The notes beneath the pieces are model-generated. The model was not told where the DNA came from. It saw only the letters and a list, made by a program, of their open reading frames with translations, and did not search any database. A stretch of 64,000 bases of DNA from CAYMAX01 sp964388595. Its GTDB lineage: Bacteria > Bacteroidota > Bacteroidia > Bacteroidales > UBA932. The position numbers and the translations under genes were made by a program. This document shows, in pieces, positions 44,292 through 53,428 of the stretch (the stretch's first letter is position 1; each line of letters opens with the position of its first letter). Location: the NCBI GenBank assembly GCA_964388595.1, contig CAYMAX010000002.1:1-64000 (forward strand), in the 5' to 3' direction.

Positions 44292-46066
44292 AACCGGTAA
44301 AAAGAACTTTTGACTTACTTGACAAACTTGAACAAAACTTTCCCGACAAACAGGATATCCTCAGCAGAAAACTGCATGGAGACTGGATAAAATACAGTGT
44401 CAAGCAGTATGTTGAATATTCTTATCTCATAGCATACGGCATGCTGTCAGAAGGTTATGGCAATGAAGACAAAGCTATCACCATCTGTTCCAATCGACCT
44501 GAATGGAACTTCTTGGACATGGGACTCAATCTTGCCAAGATGGTGCATGTTCCCGTTTACAGCACTCTGAGTAATGATGAATTTCTCCACATATTCAATC
44601 ACAGTGACGCAAAACTAATCTTCGTAGGGAATGACTCCATTTACAAAAAAGTGGCCCCTATCGTTACTCAGATGGATACACCTGCAAGAATAATTATGAT
44701 GGATGACTCTGACGAAATAGAATGTCTGAGAGATATTTATCAGAAAGGCAGGGATAATAAAGAAAAATATAGTCCGGTAGTCGATAAAATCAAACAGGAT
44801 ACAAAACCTGATGACCTGGCTACTATTATCTATACATCAGGCACCACTGGTGTTCCCAAAGGGGTAATGCTCTCACACTGGAATATGATGTTCGATGCCT
44901 ATGGCCACGCTGTCAAACAAACCATCAATGCTACACAGAAGATGGTAAGTTTTCTCCCTTTGTGCCATATCTATGAGAGAAGTATGAACTATGAATATCA
45001 GTACATCGGTATCAGCATCTATTATGCAGAAAGCCTTGCTACCATAGCCAGGGACCTCGCTGATTGCCATGCAGATGGCTTCTGTGGAGTGCCCAGAGTG
45101 CTCGAGATGATGTATTCCAAACTCGAAGCAGCAGGAAAGAATCTTACAGGCATTAAGAAGATTATTTATTCTTGGGCATGGAACTTCGGTAACAATTTTG
45201 ACAACTACAATAAGAAAAAATTATACCTCTTCCAGCTCAACCTCGCAGACAAATTGGTTTACTCCAAATGGAGAGAAGCACTTGGTGGACACGAGATGGA
45301 AGTCGTATCGGGCGGTTCCTCGATTCAGGCCAAGATCGTGCGTCTTTTCAATGCTGCCAAACTCTATATTTTCGAAGGATATGGTATGACTGAGTCATCC
45401 CCTGTAATTGCAGTAAATAGCCCAGTACAAGGGTTCAACGTCATAGGCACAGTGGGGAAACCAATGGAAGGCACGATTCTCAAATTTGCAGAAGACGGAG
45501 AAATCCTTACAAAAGGGCCTCATGTGATGCTTGGATACTATAAAGACCCTGAATATACCAAACAGGTTATAGATGAAGAAGGTTTTCTCCACACAGGTGA
45601 CATCGGAAGGCTTGTTGATGGGGAGTATCTGCAAATCACAGACAGAAAGAAAGAAATTTTCAAACTATCTGCAGGTAAATATATCGCACCACAAGTGATT
45701 GAAAACCTCCTAAAGGAGTCAACATATATTGAAAATTGCATAGTAATAGGGGAAAACCAGAAATTTGCCTCAGCGATTATCGTTCCTGATATGGAAAGAC
45801 TACATTTCTGGGCAGCAAAACATAGAGTAACATACACAGACAATCAGGATTTAATATCCAATCCCAAAGTTATTGCCAAGATACACAGAGAGATAGAGGC
45901 CGTAAATGATACTCTTGCCCCTCACGAGCATATAAAACGAGAAAGGATAGTAGGTGATGAATGGAACACCGGCAATAACATGCTTTCCCAGACATTAAAA
46001 CTCAAAAGAGCAAAAGTTCACGCCAAATATGCTGCTATCATCAAGGACATCTATAAATTAGATTAA
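44285..46066 (+). CDS. Long-chain acyl-CoA ligase (AMP-forming)
   Basis: The enzyme activates fatty acids to acyl-CoA via acyl-adenylate. The 593-residue protein carries the AMP-binding P-loop IIYTSGTTGVPKGVMLSH (about residues 180-197), YGMTESSPV near residue 367, the hinge TGDIGRL and DRKKEIFKLSAGKYIAPQVIE (as DRKKEIFKLS and GKYIAPQVIE, about residues 455-475). The long-chain (FadD15-like) class is suggested by length and by the segment around the P-loop. It overlaps threonine aldolase by 7 bp and is 4 bp before a GNAT gene. Confidence 0.92.
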   Translation: MLEPVKRTFDLLDKLEQNFPDKQDILSRKLHGDWIKYSVKQYVEYSYLIAYGMLSEGYGNEDKAITICSNRPEWNFLDMGLNLAKMVHVPVYSTLSNDEFLHIFNHSDAKLIFVGNDSIYKKVAPIVTQMDTPARIIMMDDSDEIECLRDIYQKGRDNKEKYSPVVDKIKQDTKPDDLATIIYTSGTTGVPKGVMLSHWNMMFDAYGHAVKQTINATQKMVSFLPLCHIYERSMNYEYQYIGISIYYAESLATIARDLADCHADGFCGVPRVLEMMYSKLEAAGKNLTGIKKIIYSWAWNFGNNFDNYNKKKLYLFQLNLADKLVYSKWREALGGHEMEVVSGGSSIQAKIVRLFNAAKLYIFEGYGMTESSPVIAVNSPVQGFNVIGTVGKPMEGTILKFAEDGEILTKGPHVMLGYYKDPEYTKQVIDEEGFLHTGDIGRLVDGEYLQITDRKKEIFKLSAGKYIAPQVIENLLKESTYIENCIVIGENQKFASAIIVPDMERLHFWAAKHRVTYTDNQDLISNPKVIAKIHREIEAVNDTLAPHEHIKRERIVGDEWNTGNNMLSQTLKLKRAKVHAKYAAIIKDIYKLD

Positions 46067-46070
46067 ATCG

Positions 46071-46940
46071 ATGCAAATATTCGTTGCCACACAAAATGAT
46101 GTAGAAGGGCTGTATAACATCTGGAGAACTTGCTTCACTAAAGATTTAATCTTTCTGAACAAGTTCTTCAAGGAATGTTTCCCTCTTACGCGCACTTATG
46201 TGTATAAGGAAAAGGGGACTATAGTCTCTTCTATTACCCTTATGCCCACCACATACATAGCCCAAAACCCCTCAGATAATTTGAAAGGGGTTTATCTGTA
46301 TGGAGTGTGCACCCTCCCCGATTTCCGAGGCAAACAATTATCATCACATCTAATAGATTATGCAGAAGATGATTGTCGTGACAGAGGTTACAGTTTCATA
46401 ATTACCCGTCCGGCCACCCCTTCTTTATTTGCACTATATCGCCGGCTGGGATTTTCTATACCACTATATCGCCATTTTGTAGAGTTGCCATTGCCTATTT
46501 TTGCTGAGAATGTTTCCTTTTCTGAAATACATGCCAAAAGGCTGAATGAATTGAGAAAAAAGTATCTTGAATACAATTATTATGCGTGGGACGAAAATCT
46601 CTTGGAATACATCATATCGTTTTATGGTTCCAGCAAGGGTTCTATAGTTGAACTCGAAAGCGACAGATATTTGCTTGGTTATCCTGACGATGAGGACTCA
46701 GAACTATACAACATCGTCGAAATAGGCACATACAACCCATCATTCAGATTTCCGTCGTTTTATCTTGCAGGCAATCTAATAAAGGCCAGACATCTTGAAA
46801 GAACAAGGGCCAAAATCTATTTCCCCTCTTTCAAGCATTACTCCGACTTAGAGAACATTCAAAAGGAAGTATTCACACTTCTTCGCCCCATCAATAAGGA
46901 GAATGATTCTCAATCATTCTTCAACTTTTCTATGGAATAA
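46071..46940 (+). CDS. GNAT-family N-acetyltransferase
   Basis: The 289-residue protein has a complete GNAT core in its first half: LYGVCTLPDFRGKQLSSHLI (about residues 78-97) is the acetyl-CoA-binding motif A, followed by DRGYSFIITRPATPSLFALY and RRLGF. The second half (about 150-289) is a second, unassigned domain that resembles Eis- or sterol-carrier-like tails of Bacteroidota GNATs. The acceptor is unknown. It ends the gcvH-led cluster, 4 bp behind the acyl-CoA ligase. Confidence 0.8.
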   Translation: MQIFVATQNDVEGLYNIWRTCFTKDLIFLNKFFKECFPLTRTYVYKEKGTIVSSITLMPTTYIAQNPSDNLKGVYLYGVCTLPDFRGKQLSSHLIDYAEDDCRDRGYSFIITRPATPSLFALYRRLGFSIPLYRHFVELPLPIFAENVSFSEIHAKRLNELRKKYLEYNYYAWDENLLEYIISFYGSSKGSIVELESDRYLLGYPDDEDSELYNIVEIGTYNPSFRFPSFYLAGNLIKARHLERTRAKIYFPSFKHYSDLENIQKEVFTLLRPINKENDSQSFFNFSME

Positions 46941-46972
46941 TCCAATCTCCTCATTTTCAACATCTTAAGTGA

Positions 46973-47341
46973 TTAGGAAACTGTTTGGCCGAATGGTACA
47001 AACGACAAGCGCATAAGTTTGAAATGCTGTTTGGCAAAAGGGATACCTATAATGGTAATGGTGAATAATATCCCGAAAAGGAAATGAGTGAGGCAAATGG
47101 CGATGCCACCGGTAAATATCCAGATAATATTGAAAACTGTACTTAAACACCCAGGTTCATTATCTTTAAAAGCGACTTGCTGCCCAAAAGGGGCAAGAGA
47201 AAGGATTGCAATCTTAAATAATTGAATACCAAAAGGGATTCCAACTATAGTAACGCAACAAACCAAGGCTGCAATAATATATTCAAAACATATTATCAGG
47301 CCACCGAAAAGAATCCAAATTATATTCCCAAGTAATTTCAT
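46973..47341 (-). CDS. yccF: YccF-domain inner-membrane protein
   Basis: The 122-residue protein has two YccF (DUF307) repeats. Each pairs a hydrophobic helix starting NIIWILFGG or NIIWIFTGG with a re-entrant CVTIVGIPFGIQLFKIA or TIIGIPFAKQHFKLMRLS segment, ending PFGQTVS. The function of the family is not known. It lies 36 bp downstream of mnmG on the same strand, with a parS-like palindrome in the gap. Confidence 0.9.
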   Translation of the reverse strand: MKLLGNIIWILFGGLIICFEYIIAALVCCVTIVGIPFGIQLFKIAILSLAPFGQQVAFKDNEPGCLSTVFNIIWIFTGGIAICLTHFLFGILFTITIIGIPFAKQHFKLMRLSFVPFGQTVS

Positions 47342-47361
47342 AGTGTATTTATTATATTGTA

Positions 47362-47377
47362 TGTTCCACGAGGAACA
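47362..47377. promoter_or_regulatory. parS: parS-like palindrome, site 1 (one mismatch)
   Basis: TGTTCCACGAGGAACA matches the 16-bp chromosomal parS shape (GTTnCACGTGnAAC) with one change in the central CACGTG. It fills the gap right after the mnmG stop at 47378. Confidence 0.55.
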
Positions 47378-49366
47378 TTATCGTCCAAAGTAAATTAAAA
47401 GTACAGATATGTCAGCAGGAGAAACCCCTGGAATACGTGAGGCTTGGGCTATCGTAAGGGGTTTATGGAGTATAAGCTTTTGCCTGGATTCATAAGAAAG
47501 AGAAGAAACTTTATTATAATCAAACTTAGAAGGAATTCTAATATTCTCTAAAGATTTGATTTTATCGACGAGTTTCTTTTCTCTGTCAATATAACCGGAA
47601 TACTTAATTAAGATTTCTGATGAGTTGAGGACTTCATTGAAAAAGTCAGAAGAGGAAAAAGATGAATTAGAAGAATCAACTATTTTATAAGGTAGAGTAT
47701 GAAAAATTAGAAGTGCGTCAGAAGAAGAAGTTTTGAAAGAATTATTCCTGATTGAACGTTTGAAAGTATTTAAGGTTCCACGTGGAACAAAAGGAAGCAA
47801 ATCTTTGATAGAAATCTGCGGTCTGGTAAGTAAAGAAGAAGCAGAATGAGAGTAAGAAATCTCAGAAATTCCACGAGAAGAAAGAAAAGGATTAATCTGT
47901 GAAGGAGTGATATTATTAGAACCTAAAATTGAAACAAATTTAGAAATACGGGACGATTTTCGTTTTAATAAATGAAGCCTGTATTCATCTGCAAGACCAA
48001 TTTTATGAGAAATCTCAGATAGTCTGACATCAGCATTATCCTGCCTGAGCAAGATGCGAAATTCAGCACGCGAGGTGAACATTCTGTATGGTTCATCGAC
48101 CCCCTTAGTGATAAGATCATCGATTAAAACACCTATATAAGAAGAGTCACGTGATAGAATAAGAGGCTTTGAATTATTGAGTTTTAGAAAAGCATTAATA
48201 CCGGCTACCAATCCTTGGGCAGCAGCCTCTTCATAACCGGTAGTACCATTGACTTGCCCCGCCAAAAAGAGACCGGGAATTACTTTAGATTCAAGAGAAG
48301 GATTAAGCATTAATGGGTCGAAATAATCATATTCCACAGCATGGGCCGGTCTGAATATTTTTACTTTCTCAAATCCATTGACTTGTGATAAAGCGGACAA
48401 CTGTGTAGTCAATGGGAGAGATGAAGAGAAGCCTTGTAAATAATATTCTTTGGTAAACCAGCCTTCAGGTTCTAAAAATAACTGATGAGCATCTTTACCT
48501 GAAAAAGTGCGAATTTTATCTTCGATGCTTGGACAGTATCGCGGACCCTTACCTTGTATCTTTCCATTAAAGAGAGGAGAAAGAGGAAATGCCTCTTTTA
48601 AAATGCTATGAACAGTCTTATTGGTGTGGCCAATATAACAAACCATTTGTGGAGTACCGGACTGAAGAGGAGAATGATAGTCGAGGAAAGAAAATTTCTC
48701 TGGCTCAGAATCACCTTCCTGGATTTCGAGTTTTGTCAAGTCGACAGAATTAATGTCAATTCGAGGAGGTGTTCCTGTTTTCATTCTATTGGTGGAGACT
48801 CCGAGTGACTTAAGCTGGTCAGATAAAAAATGAGATGATGACTCAGAGATGCGGCCACCCTCAAGAGAACAATCACCAATAAATATCTTACCATTAAGAA
48901 ATGTACCGGCAGTAATTATAACCGATTTTGCCATAAATGTGGCGCCCATAGATGTAGTGACACCGGAAATATTCGATTCTGAGAGAGTTATTGCAACAAC
49001 AGAATCTTGCCAAATATCTAAGTTACAGGTGTTTTCAAGGATATAACGCCAATTCAAAGAGAAGAACATTCTGTCACACTGTGCGCGGGGACTCCATACT
49101 GCAGGACCTTTAGATTTATTTAGCATTCTGAACTGAATAGAAGAAGCATCAGTAACTATGCCCGTAAAGCCTCCAAGAGCATCTATCTCTCTAACTATCT
49201 GTCCTTTAGCAATACCACCAATGGAAGGATTACAAGACATTTGAGCTATCTTGTTCATATCCATCGTTATCAAAAGTACGGATGCGCCAAGTCTTGCAGA
49301 AGCAACTGAGGCCTCACACCCGGCATGACCTGCCCCGACAACGATAATGTCGTAATCAGTTTTCAT
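47378..49366 (-). CDS. mnmG: tRNA uridine-5-carboxymethylaminomethyl modification enzyme MnmG (GidA)
   Basis: MnmG, with MnmE, installs carboxymethylaminomethyl on wobble U34 of certain tRNAs using FAD. The 662-residue protein has the FAD dinucleotide motif VVGAGHAGCEASVASARLGA (residues 10-29), MSCNPSIGGIAKGQIVREID (about residues 44-63), TGTPPRID and, near the C-terminus, GYIDRE and KPLTIAQASRIPGVSPADI. The region 500-600 is Ser-rich and more variable than usual. A perfect parS-like palindrome lies within the coding sequence (VPRGT, about residue 528). The start overlaps ybeY by 11 bp. Confidence 0.97.
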   Translation of the reverse strand: MKTDYDIIVVGAGHAGCEASVASARLGASVLLITMDMNKIAQMSCNPSIGGIAKGQIVREIDALGGFTGIVTDASSIQFRMLNKSKGPAVWSPRAQCDRMFFSLNWRYILENTCNLDIWQDSVVAITLSESNISGVTTSMGATFMAKSVIITAGTFLNGKIFIGDCSLEGGRISESSSHFLSDQLKSLGVSTNRMKTGTPPRIDINSVDLTKLEIQEGDSEPEKFSFLDYHSPLQSGTPQMVCYIGHTNKTVHSILKEAFPLSPLFNGKIQGKGPRYCPSIEDKIRTFSGKDAHQLFLEPEGWFTKEYYLQGFSSSLPLTTQLSALSQVNGFEKVKIFRPAHAVEYDYFDPLMLNPSLESKVIPGLFLAGQVNGTTGYEEAAAQGLVAGINAFLKLNNSKPLILSRDSSYIGVLIDDLITKGVDEPYRMFTSRAEFRILLRQDNADVRLSEISHKIGLADEYRLHLLKRKSSRISKFVSILGSNNITPSQINPFLSSRGISEISYSHSASSLLTRPQISIKDLLPFVPRGTLNTFKRSIRNNSFKTSSSDALLIFHTLPYKIVDSSNSSFSSSDFFNEVLNSSEILIKYSGYIDREKKLVDKIKSLENIRIPSKFDYNKVSSLSYESRQKLILHKPLTIAQASRIPGVSPADISVLLIYFGR
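47775..47788. promoter_or_regulatory. parS: parS-like palindrome, site 2 (perfect)
   Basis: GTTCCACGTGGAAC is a perfect 14-bp palindrome that fits the parS consensus GTTnCACGTGnAAC bound by ParB. It lies inside mnmG, about 400 bp from the first site. Confidence 0.7.
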
Positions 49367-49802
49367 TTAACAGTAACAGAGATTTATCTTCCTGTGAAGA
49401 CATAATAGTCTTTTCAGAAGCTGAATGGTCATTAAATCCGAGTAAATGAAGAACTCCGTGTATCATGACGCGATGAAGCTCATTCTCAAATGAGACCTTA
49501 AAATGAGAAGCATTAGAAGTAACAGAATCTATACTTATAAAAATATCACCGGATATGGCATTACGACGAGAAAGAAGAGAATGTTCATCATAGTGAGAGG
49601 TATCAAAAGTGATAACATCGGTATAATAATCATGAGAGAGATATTGAACATTTATATCTTTGAGAGCGGAATCATCAGTGAATATAAAATTAATAGCACC
49701 GACATTATGCTGATATGAAGTGATGACATCTTTAATCCACTTCCGGAGAAGAGTCTTGGATTTGAGAGTAAAAAGGACATTCCTGTTGAAAAAACAAATC
49801 AT
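49356..49802 (-). CDS. ybeY: Endoribonuclease / rRNA maturation factor YbeY
   Basis: YbeY is a metal-dependent RNase needed for 16S rRNA 3'-end maturation and ribosome quality control. The 148-residue protein has the zinc motif HGVLHLLGFNDHS (about residues 116-128), the family's HGxLHLxGxDH. FDTSHYDEHS and GDIFISIDSV are also typical. I chose ATG 49802 (MICFFNRNVLF) because a TTG at 49838 would fall 5 bp after the promoter. It overlaps mnmG by 11 bp. Confidence 0.93.
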   Translation of the reverse strand: MICFFNRNVLFTLKSKTLLRKWIKDVITSYQHNVGAINFIFTDDSALKDINVQYLSHDYYTDVITFDTSHYDEHSLLSRRNAISGDIFISIDSVTSNASHFKVSFENELHRVMIHGVLHLLGFNDHSASEKTIMSSQEDKSLLLLNEN

Positions 49803-49842
49803 ATTTTTGGTTTGAAATTTGTAGCAATTCAGTAACAACGTA

Positions 49843-49850
49843 CAAAGTTA
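49843..49850 (-). promoter_or_regulatory. -7 element for ybeY-mnmG
   Basis: The minus strand reads TAACTTTG, 40 bp before the ybeY ATG. The surrounding 167-bp AT-rich gap (49803-49969) holds no gene. On the plus strand a weaker TACTTTTA at 49941-49948 may drive tonB. Confidence 0.5.
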
Positions 49851-49969
49851 AACATTATTAAGGAACCTGATTAAATAGAGCTTTGTGCAAACTCGTAAAA
49901 AGTTATTAACAATTTGTTTTACAAATTAAGAAATAATATCTACTTTTACCTCGCAAAAATTGAAACAAC

Positions 49970-50668
49970 ATGAGTCTTGAAGTTAAAAAATCAGAAAAGG
50001 CCAATCTTGAGGGTAACAGACTAATATTCCTTGAAGTTGGTTTGATGTTCTCATTACTTGTGGTTCTAATGGCCTTTGAATGGAAGTCTTATGACAAGAA
50101 GACAGCCGTTTTGGGTCAGGAAACTGCAGTAGAAATCGAGGTTGAAAACATCCCGATTACAACAGAAACTCCTCCACCTCCTCCAGAAGCACCAAAGATA
50201 CCTATACTGTCAGACCAGATAGATATTGTCGATGATGATATAAAGGTAGATGACAATTTGTTTATCAGTTTGGAAGATACCAAGGATATGGGTGTCGAGA
50301 TTATGGATTACGTGACAGAAGTCTATGAAGAGACTATCGAAGAAGCTCCCATACCTGTTGCCATAGTAGAAGAGAAACCCAAATTTATGGGTGGTGACGC
50401 CAATCAGTTCAATGTATGGATTCATGACCATCTTGAATACCCTGAGATAGCCAGAGAAAATGGAGTATCAGGAAGAGTTACCTTACAATTCACTATTGAG
50501 GCAGACGGAAGACTTACAAATGTCAAAGTATTAAGAGGTGTCGATTCATCCCTTGATAAAGAAGCAGTCAGAGTAGTATCTTCTTCACCCAAGTGGACAC
50601 CCGGAAGACAAAGAGATAGGGCAGTGAGAGTAACATACAACTTCCCCGTAGTATTCCAATTGAGATAA
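49970..50668 (+). CDS. tonB: Energy transducer TonB
   Basis: TonB transmits proton-motive energy from ExbBD to outer-membrane receptors. The 232-residue protein has an N-terminal membrane anchor (about residues 20-38), a periplasmic stretch with a proline cluster TPPPPPEAPKIP near residues 66-77, an acidic linker, and a C-terminal TonB_C domain: FNVWIHDHLEYPEIARENGV, then GRVTLQFTIEADGRLTNVKV and WTPGRQRDRAVRVTYNFPVVF. The proline part is short, and the linker is unusually acidic for TonB. No exbB or exbD is adjacent. A hairpin terminator follows. Confidence 0.93.
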   Translation: MSLEVKKSEKANLEGNRLIFLEVGLMFSLLVVLMAFEWKSYDKKTAVLGQETAVEIEVENIPITTETPPPPPEAPKIPILSDQIDIVDDDIKVDDNLFISLEDTKDMGVEIMDYVTEVYEETIEEAPIPVAIVEEKPKFMGGDANQFNVWIHDHLEYPEIARENGVSGRVTLQFTIEADGRLTNVKVLRGVDSSLDKEAVRVVSSSPKWTPGRQRDRAVRVTYNFPVVFQLR

Positions 50669-50688
50669 TTTGATAACAGAAATATATG

Positions 50689-50718
50689 AAGGAGGCTGCC
50701 CAACAGGTGGCCTCTTTT
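50689..50718 (+). terminator. Probable intrinsic terminator of tonB
   Basis: A 12-bp stem (AAGGAGGCTGCC with GGTGGCCTCTTT, three G-U pairs), loop CAACA, is followed by T. It lies 20 bp past tonB and inside the longer hflX frame, which argues for the later hflX start. Confidence 0.65.
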
Positions 50719-50730
50719 GGTAAGAATAAA

Positions 50731-51894
50731 ATGGAGAAGACGATAATAGTGGCTGTGATCCCACAGGGGATAGATGACAGGACAGCCAAAGAATATCTTG
50801 ATGAACTTGATTTTCTGGCACTTACTGCAGGAATAGAAAGTATAAAAAGGTTCACACAGCGACTGGATAAAGGCAATTCCAAAACTTATGTAGGTACAGG
50901 AAAGTTAGATGAGATTAAGCAGTATGTTAAGGAAAACGAGTTGCGAATCGTTCTTTTCGATGACGAATTGACTCCGTCACAATTAAGGAACCTTGAGAGA
51001 GAGTTAGAATGCAGAATACTTGACAGGACAAGTCTGATACTTGATATTTTCGCTCAAAGGGCCAAAACAGCATATGCAAAAACTCAAGTAGAATTAGCTC
51101 AATATCAATATCTGCTTCCCCGACTTACACGAATGTGGACTCACTTGGAAAGGCAGAGGGGCGGCATAGGAATGAGGGGGCCGGGAGAGAGCCAGATAGA
51201 AACAGACCGAAGAATTATCCTCGATAAAATAAGCAAACTGAAAGAACAACTCAAAAAAATCGACCGTCAGATGATGTCACAGAGAGGAAATAGGGGGTCG
51301 ATGGTGAGGATTGCCTTAGTAGGATATACAAATGCAGGTAAAAGCACACTGATGAATCTCCTCTCCAAGAGTGATGTTTTTGCAGAAAACAAATTGTTCG
51401 CCACTCTCGATACGACAGTCAGAAAGGTTGTTATAGAAAATGTCCCGTTCCTTCTTTCTGACACAGTGGGATTTATCAGGAAACTGCCCACAGAATTGAT
51501 AGAATCATTTAAAAGTACCCTAGATGAAGTGAGAGAAGCGGATGTTTTAATGCACATCGTAGATATTTCGCACCCCAACTTCGAAGAACAGATAAAAGTG
51601 GTCAATGAAACACTATCGGACATAGGGGCAAAAGATAAACCTATATATGTGGTATTCAATAAGATAGATGCCTATAAAAATGTCGAGCAAAACGAATATT
51701 CTTTCGAAGCCAAAAGCAAAGAAAACATCTCACTGAGCGAATTGAAACAATCGTGGATAGCTAAAGAAAATACCCCTTGCATCTTCATTTCTGCAAAAGA
51801 GAAAATAGAAATAGACAAATTACGTAATGACCTTTATAAAATAGTGGCTGAAATCCACTCCGGAAGATATCCCTTTAACAATTTTCTGTGGTAA
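50731..51894 (+). CDS. hflX: Ribosome-associated GTPase HflX
   Basis: HflX is a GTPase (and ATPase) that splits stalled ribosomes after stress. The 387-residue product from ATG 50731 begins MEKTIIVAVIPQGIDD. The nucleotide-binding N-domain contains TYVGTGKLDEIK, the linker helices LPRLTRMWTHLERQ and RGPGESQIETDRR, and the G domain has GYTNAGKSTLMN (G1), DTVGFIRKLP (G3) and NKID (G4). An in-frame ATG at 50686 exists, but the added 15 residues would be encoded by the tonB terminator hairpin, so I prefer the later start. The last 20 bp overlap the convergent hydrolase. Confidence 0.93.
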   Translation: MEKTIIVAVIPQGIDDRTAKEYLDELDFLALTAGIESIKRFTQRLDKGNSKTYVGTGKLDEIKQYVKENELRIVLFDDELTPSQLRNLERELECRILDRTSLILDIFAQRAKTAYAKTQVELAQYQYLLPRLTRMWTHLERQRGGIGMRGPGESQIETDRRIILDKISKLKEQLKKIDRQMMSQRGNRGSMVRIALVGYTNAGKSTLMNLLSKSDVFAENKLFATLDTTVRKVVIENVPFLLSDTVGFIRKLPTELIESFKSTLDEVREADVLMHIVDISHPNFEEQIKVVNETLSDIGAKDKPIYVVFNKIDAYKNVEQNEYSFEAKSKENISLSELKQSWIAKENTPCIFISAKEKIEIDKLRNDLYKIVAEIHSGRYPFNNFLW

Positions 51895-52678
51895 GGAAAT
51901 TCATCAGAGATTCAAGTGTGAGTGTGGGTCTCTCGATAAAACTATTATGTCCGGTATCAGGTATGAATGCCCCTTTGGCATTCGGTATATCTTTGAGAAT
52001 TTGTTGAGCTTTAGATAGACTCATGTGAATATCGTGGTCTCCGAATATAAAAAGTATCGGCTTGTCACAATTCGAAAGAAACAGAATATTGTCAGGACGT
52101 GACATAAGCCCTCTAATCGTAGCGGCAACACCACTGATATCATGGGTATCAGAAATCTCAATAGTCTCTTGTATTTTATCGTCACAACTCCTCAGATTAG
52201 ATTGTGCATACATATTGGGAATGGCTATTGATGATAGTTGTGATAATTTACCGCTGTTGATAAAATCAATCTCCTTAAGTCTCTCTTTTTCTTTGGATGG
52301 ATCGTCTGAATAAGGATTGGAATTAAAATTGATTAGTGATGAGAAAAACTCAGGATGATGCCGCAAACAGGCCTGTGCCACATATCCTCCCATGGAATGT
52401 CCTATTACTGAACATTGGGATACACCTAACTTGGTAAGGACCTCTGCTATGACATCGCTGCAGAACGACATACTGTTACATTCTGGGTGAGAGCCTGACA
52501 ATCCGTGACCAGGGAGGTCAATCGCAATAGTTCTGAAAGAAGTGGGAAGTATCTCTCTAAATTCGTTCCAGATATAAAGTGTTTCAAGATATCCGTGTAA
52601 AAGAAGAAAAACCTTTTCCCCTTTACCGGAGTCTGATACATGAACAGGAATACCTTGAGAGGTAATGAAAAATTCCAT
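51875..52678 (-). CDS. Alpha/beta hydrolase
   Basis: The 267-residue protein has an alpha/beta hydrolase fold: oxyanion region LLLHGYLETLYIW near residues 26-38, nucleophile elbow GHSMGGYVAQ with Ser near residue 95, an acid residue in FIFGDHDIHMS, and the catalytic His in DTGHNSFIE near residue 249. The substrate is not readable; BioH-like or generic esterases are alike. It starts 3 bp past the stop of the Fe-S subunit gene and so is co-transcribed with fumarate reductase. Confidence 0.85.
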   Translation of the reverse strand: MEFFITSQGIPVHVSDSGKGEKVFLLLHGYLETLYIWNEFREILPTSFRTIAIDLPGHGLSGSHPECNSMSFCSDVIAEVLTKLGVSQCSVIGHSMGGYVAQACLRHHPEFFSSLINFNSNPYSDDPSKEKERLKEIDFINSGKLSQLSSIAIPNMYAQSNLRSCDDKIQETIEISDTHDISGVAATIRGLMSRPDNILFLSNCDKPILFIFGDHDIHMSLSKAQQILKDIPNAKGAFIPDTGHNSFIERPTLTLESLMNFLTTENC

Positions 52679-52681
52679 ACT

Positions 52682-53425
52682 TTAATCTTTAAATTTGGCT
52701 GATAAATATTCTCTGTTGAGTGTAGCTATGTTGGAGACTGAAATCCCTTTGGGACAAGCCATTTGGCAAGACCTGGTGTTGGTACAGGAACCAAAACCGA
52801 GTTCATCCATCTTGGCAACCATCATTTTAGCTCTCCTTGCACCTTCTATTTTACCCTGAGGGAGAAGGGCCAACGAGCTGACACGTGAAGCTACAAAAAG
52901 CATTGCAGAACCATTTTTGCAGGAAGCGACACAAGCACCGCAACCGATACATGAAGCAGCTTCCATGCTTGCATCAGATTTTTCTTTGGGAATGGGAATA
53001 GCATTAGCTTCGGGTGCCGCACCTGTATTAACTGATATGAAACCACCGGCCTGAAGTATCTGGTCGAAAGCATGACGATTGACCACTAAATCTCGAATGA
53101 CAGGAAAAGCAGCACTTCTCCATGGTTCTATTACGATAGTATCTCCATCTTTGAATTTTCGCATGTAAAGTTGGCAGGTAGTGGTTTTGGAATCGGGTCC
53201 ATGAGCACAACCATTGATATATAGAGAACATGTGCCACATATTCCCTCTCTGCAATCGTGGTCAAAAGCAACCGGCACATTACCTTCTATGATAAGTTGT
53301 CTGTTGAGCAGGTCCAACATCTCGAAAAAAGAGAGGTCGGGAGAGATATTATCGATAAGATAGGTCTCGAAATGTCCTTTAGTTCTGGCGTCTTTCTGTC
53401 GCCATATCTTAAGCTTGAATTTCAT
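52682..53425 (-). CDS. frdB: Fumarate reductase / succinate dehydrogenase iron-sulfur subunit
   Basis: The subunit passes electrons between the membrane quinone site and the flavoprotein. The 247-residue protein has the plant-type 2Fe-2S motif [15 protein letters not shown] (about residues 59-73) with a further Cys (TTTCQLY), and two C-terminal cluster motifs: [14 protein letters not shown] (about residues 158-171) and [15 protein letters not shown] (about residues 213-227). It lies 3 bp behind the flavoprotein gene. Direction (fumarate reduction or succinate oxidation) cannot be told from sequence; Bacteroidales mostly use it as a fumarate reductase. Confidence 0.95.
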   Translation of the reverse strand: MKFKLKIWRQKDARTKGHFETYLIDNISPDLSFFEMLDLLNRQLIIEGNVPVAFDHDCREGICGTCSLYINGCAHGPDSKTTTCQLYMRKFKDGDTIVIEPWRSAAFPVIRDLVVNRHAFDQILQAGGFISVNTGAAPEANAIPIPKEKSDASMEAASCIGCGACVASCKNGSAMLFVASRVSSLALLPQGKIEGARRAKMMVAKMDELGFGSCTNTRSCQMACPKGISVSNIATLNREYLSAKFKD

Positions 53426-53428
53426 ACT

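Noticed and set aside
49803..49969. AT-rich gap between ybeY and tonB as a replication origin
   Set aside because: No DnaA-box cluster; it contains promoter elements for both flanking genes, which explains the composition.
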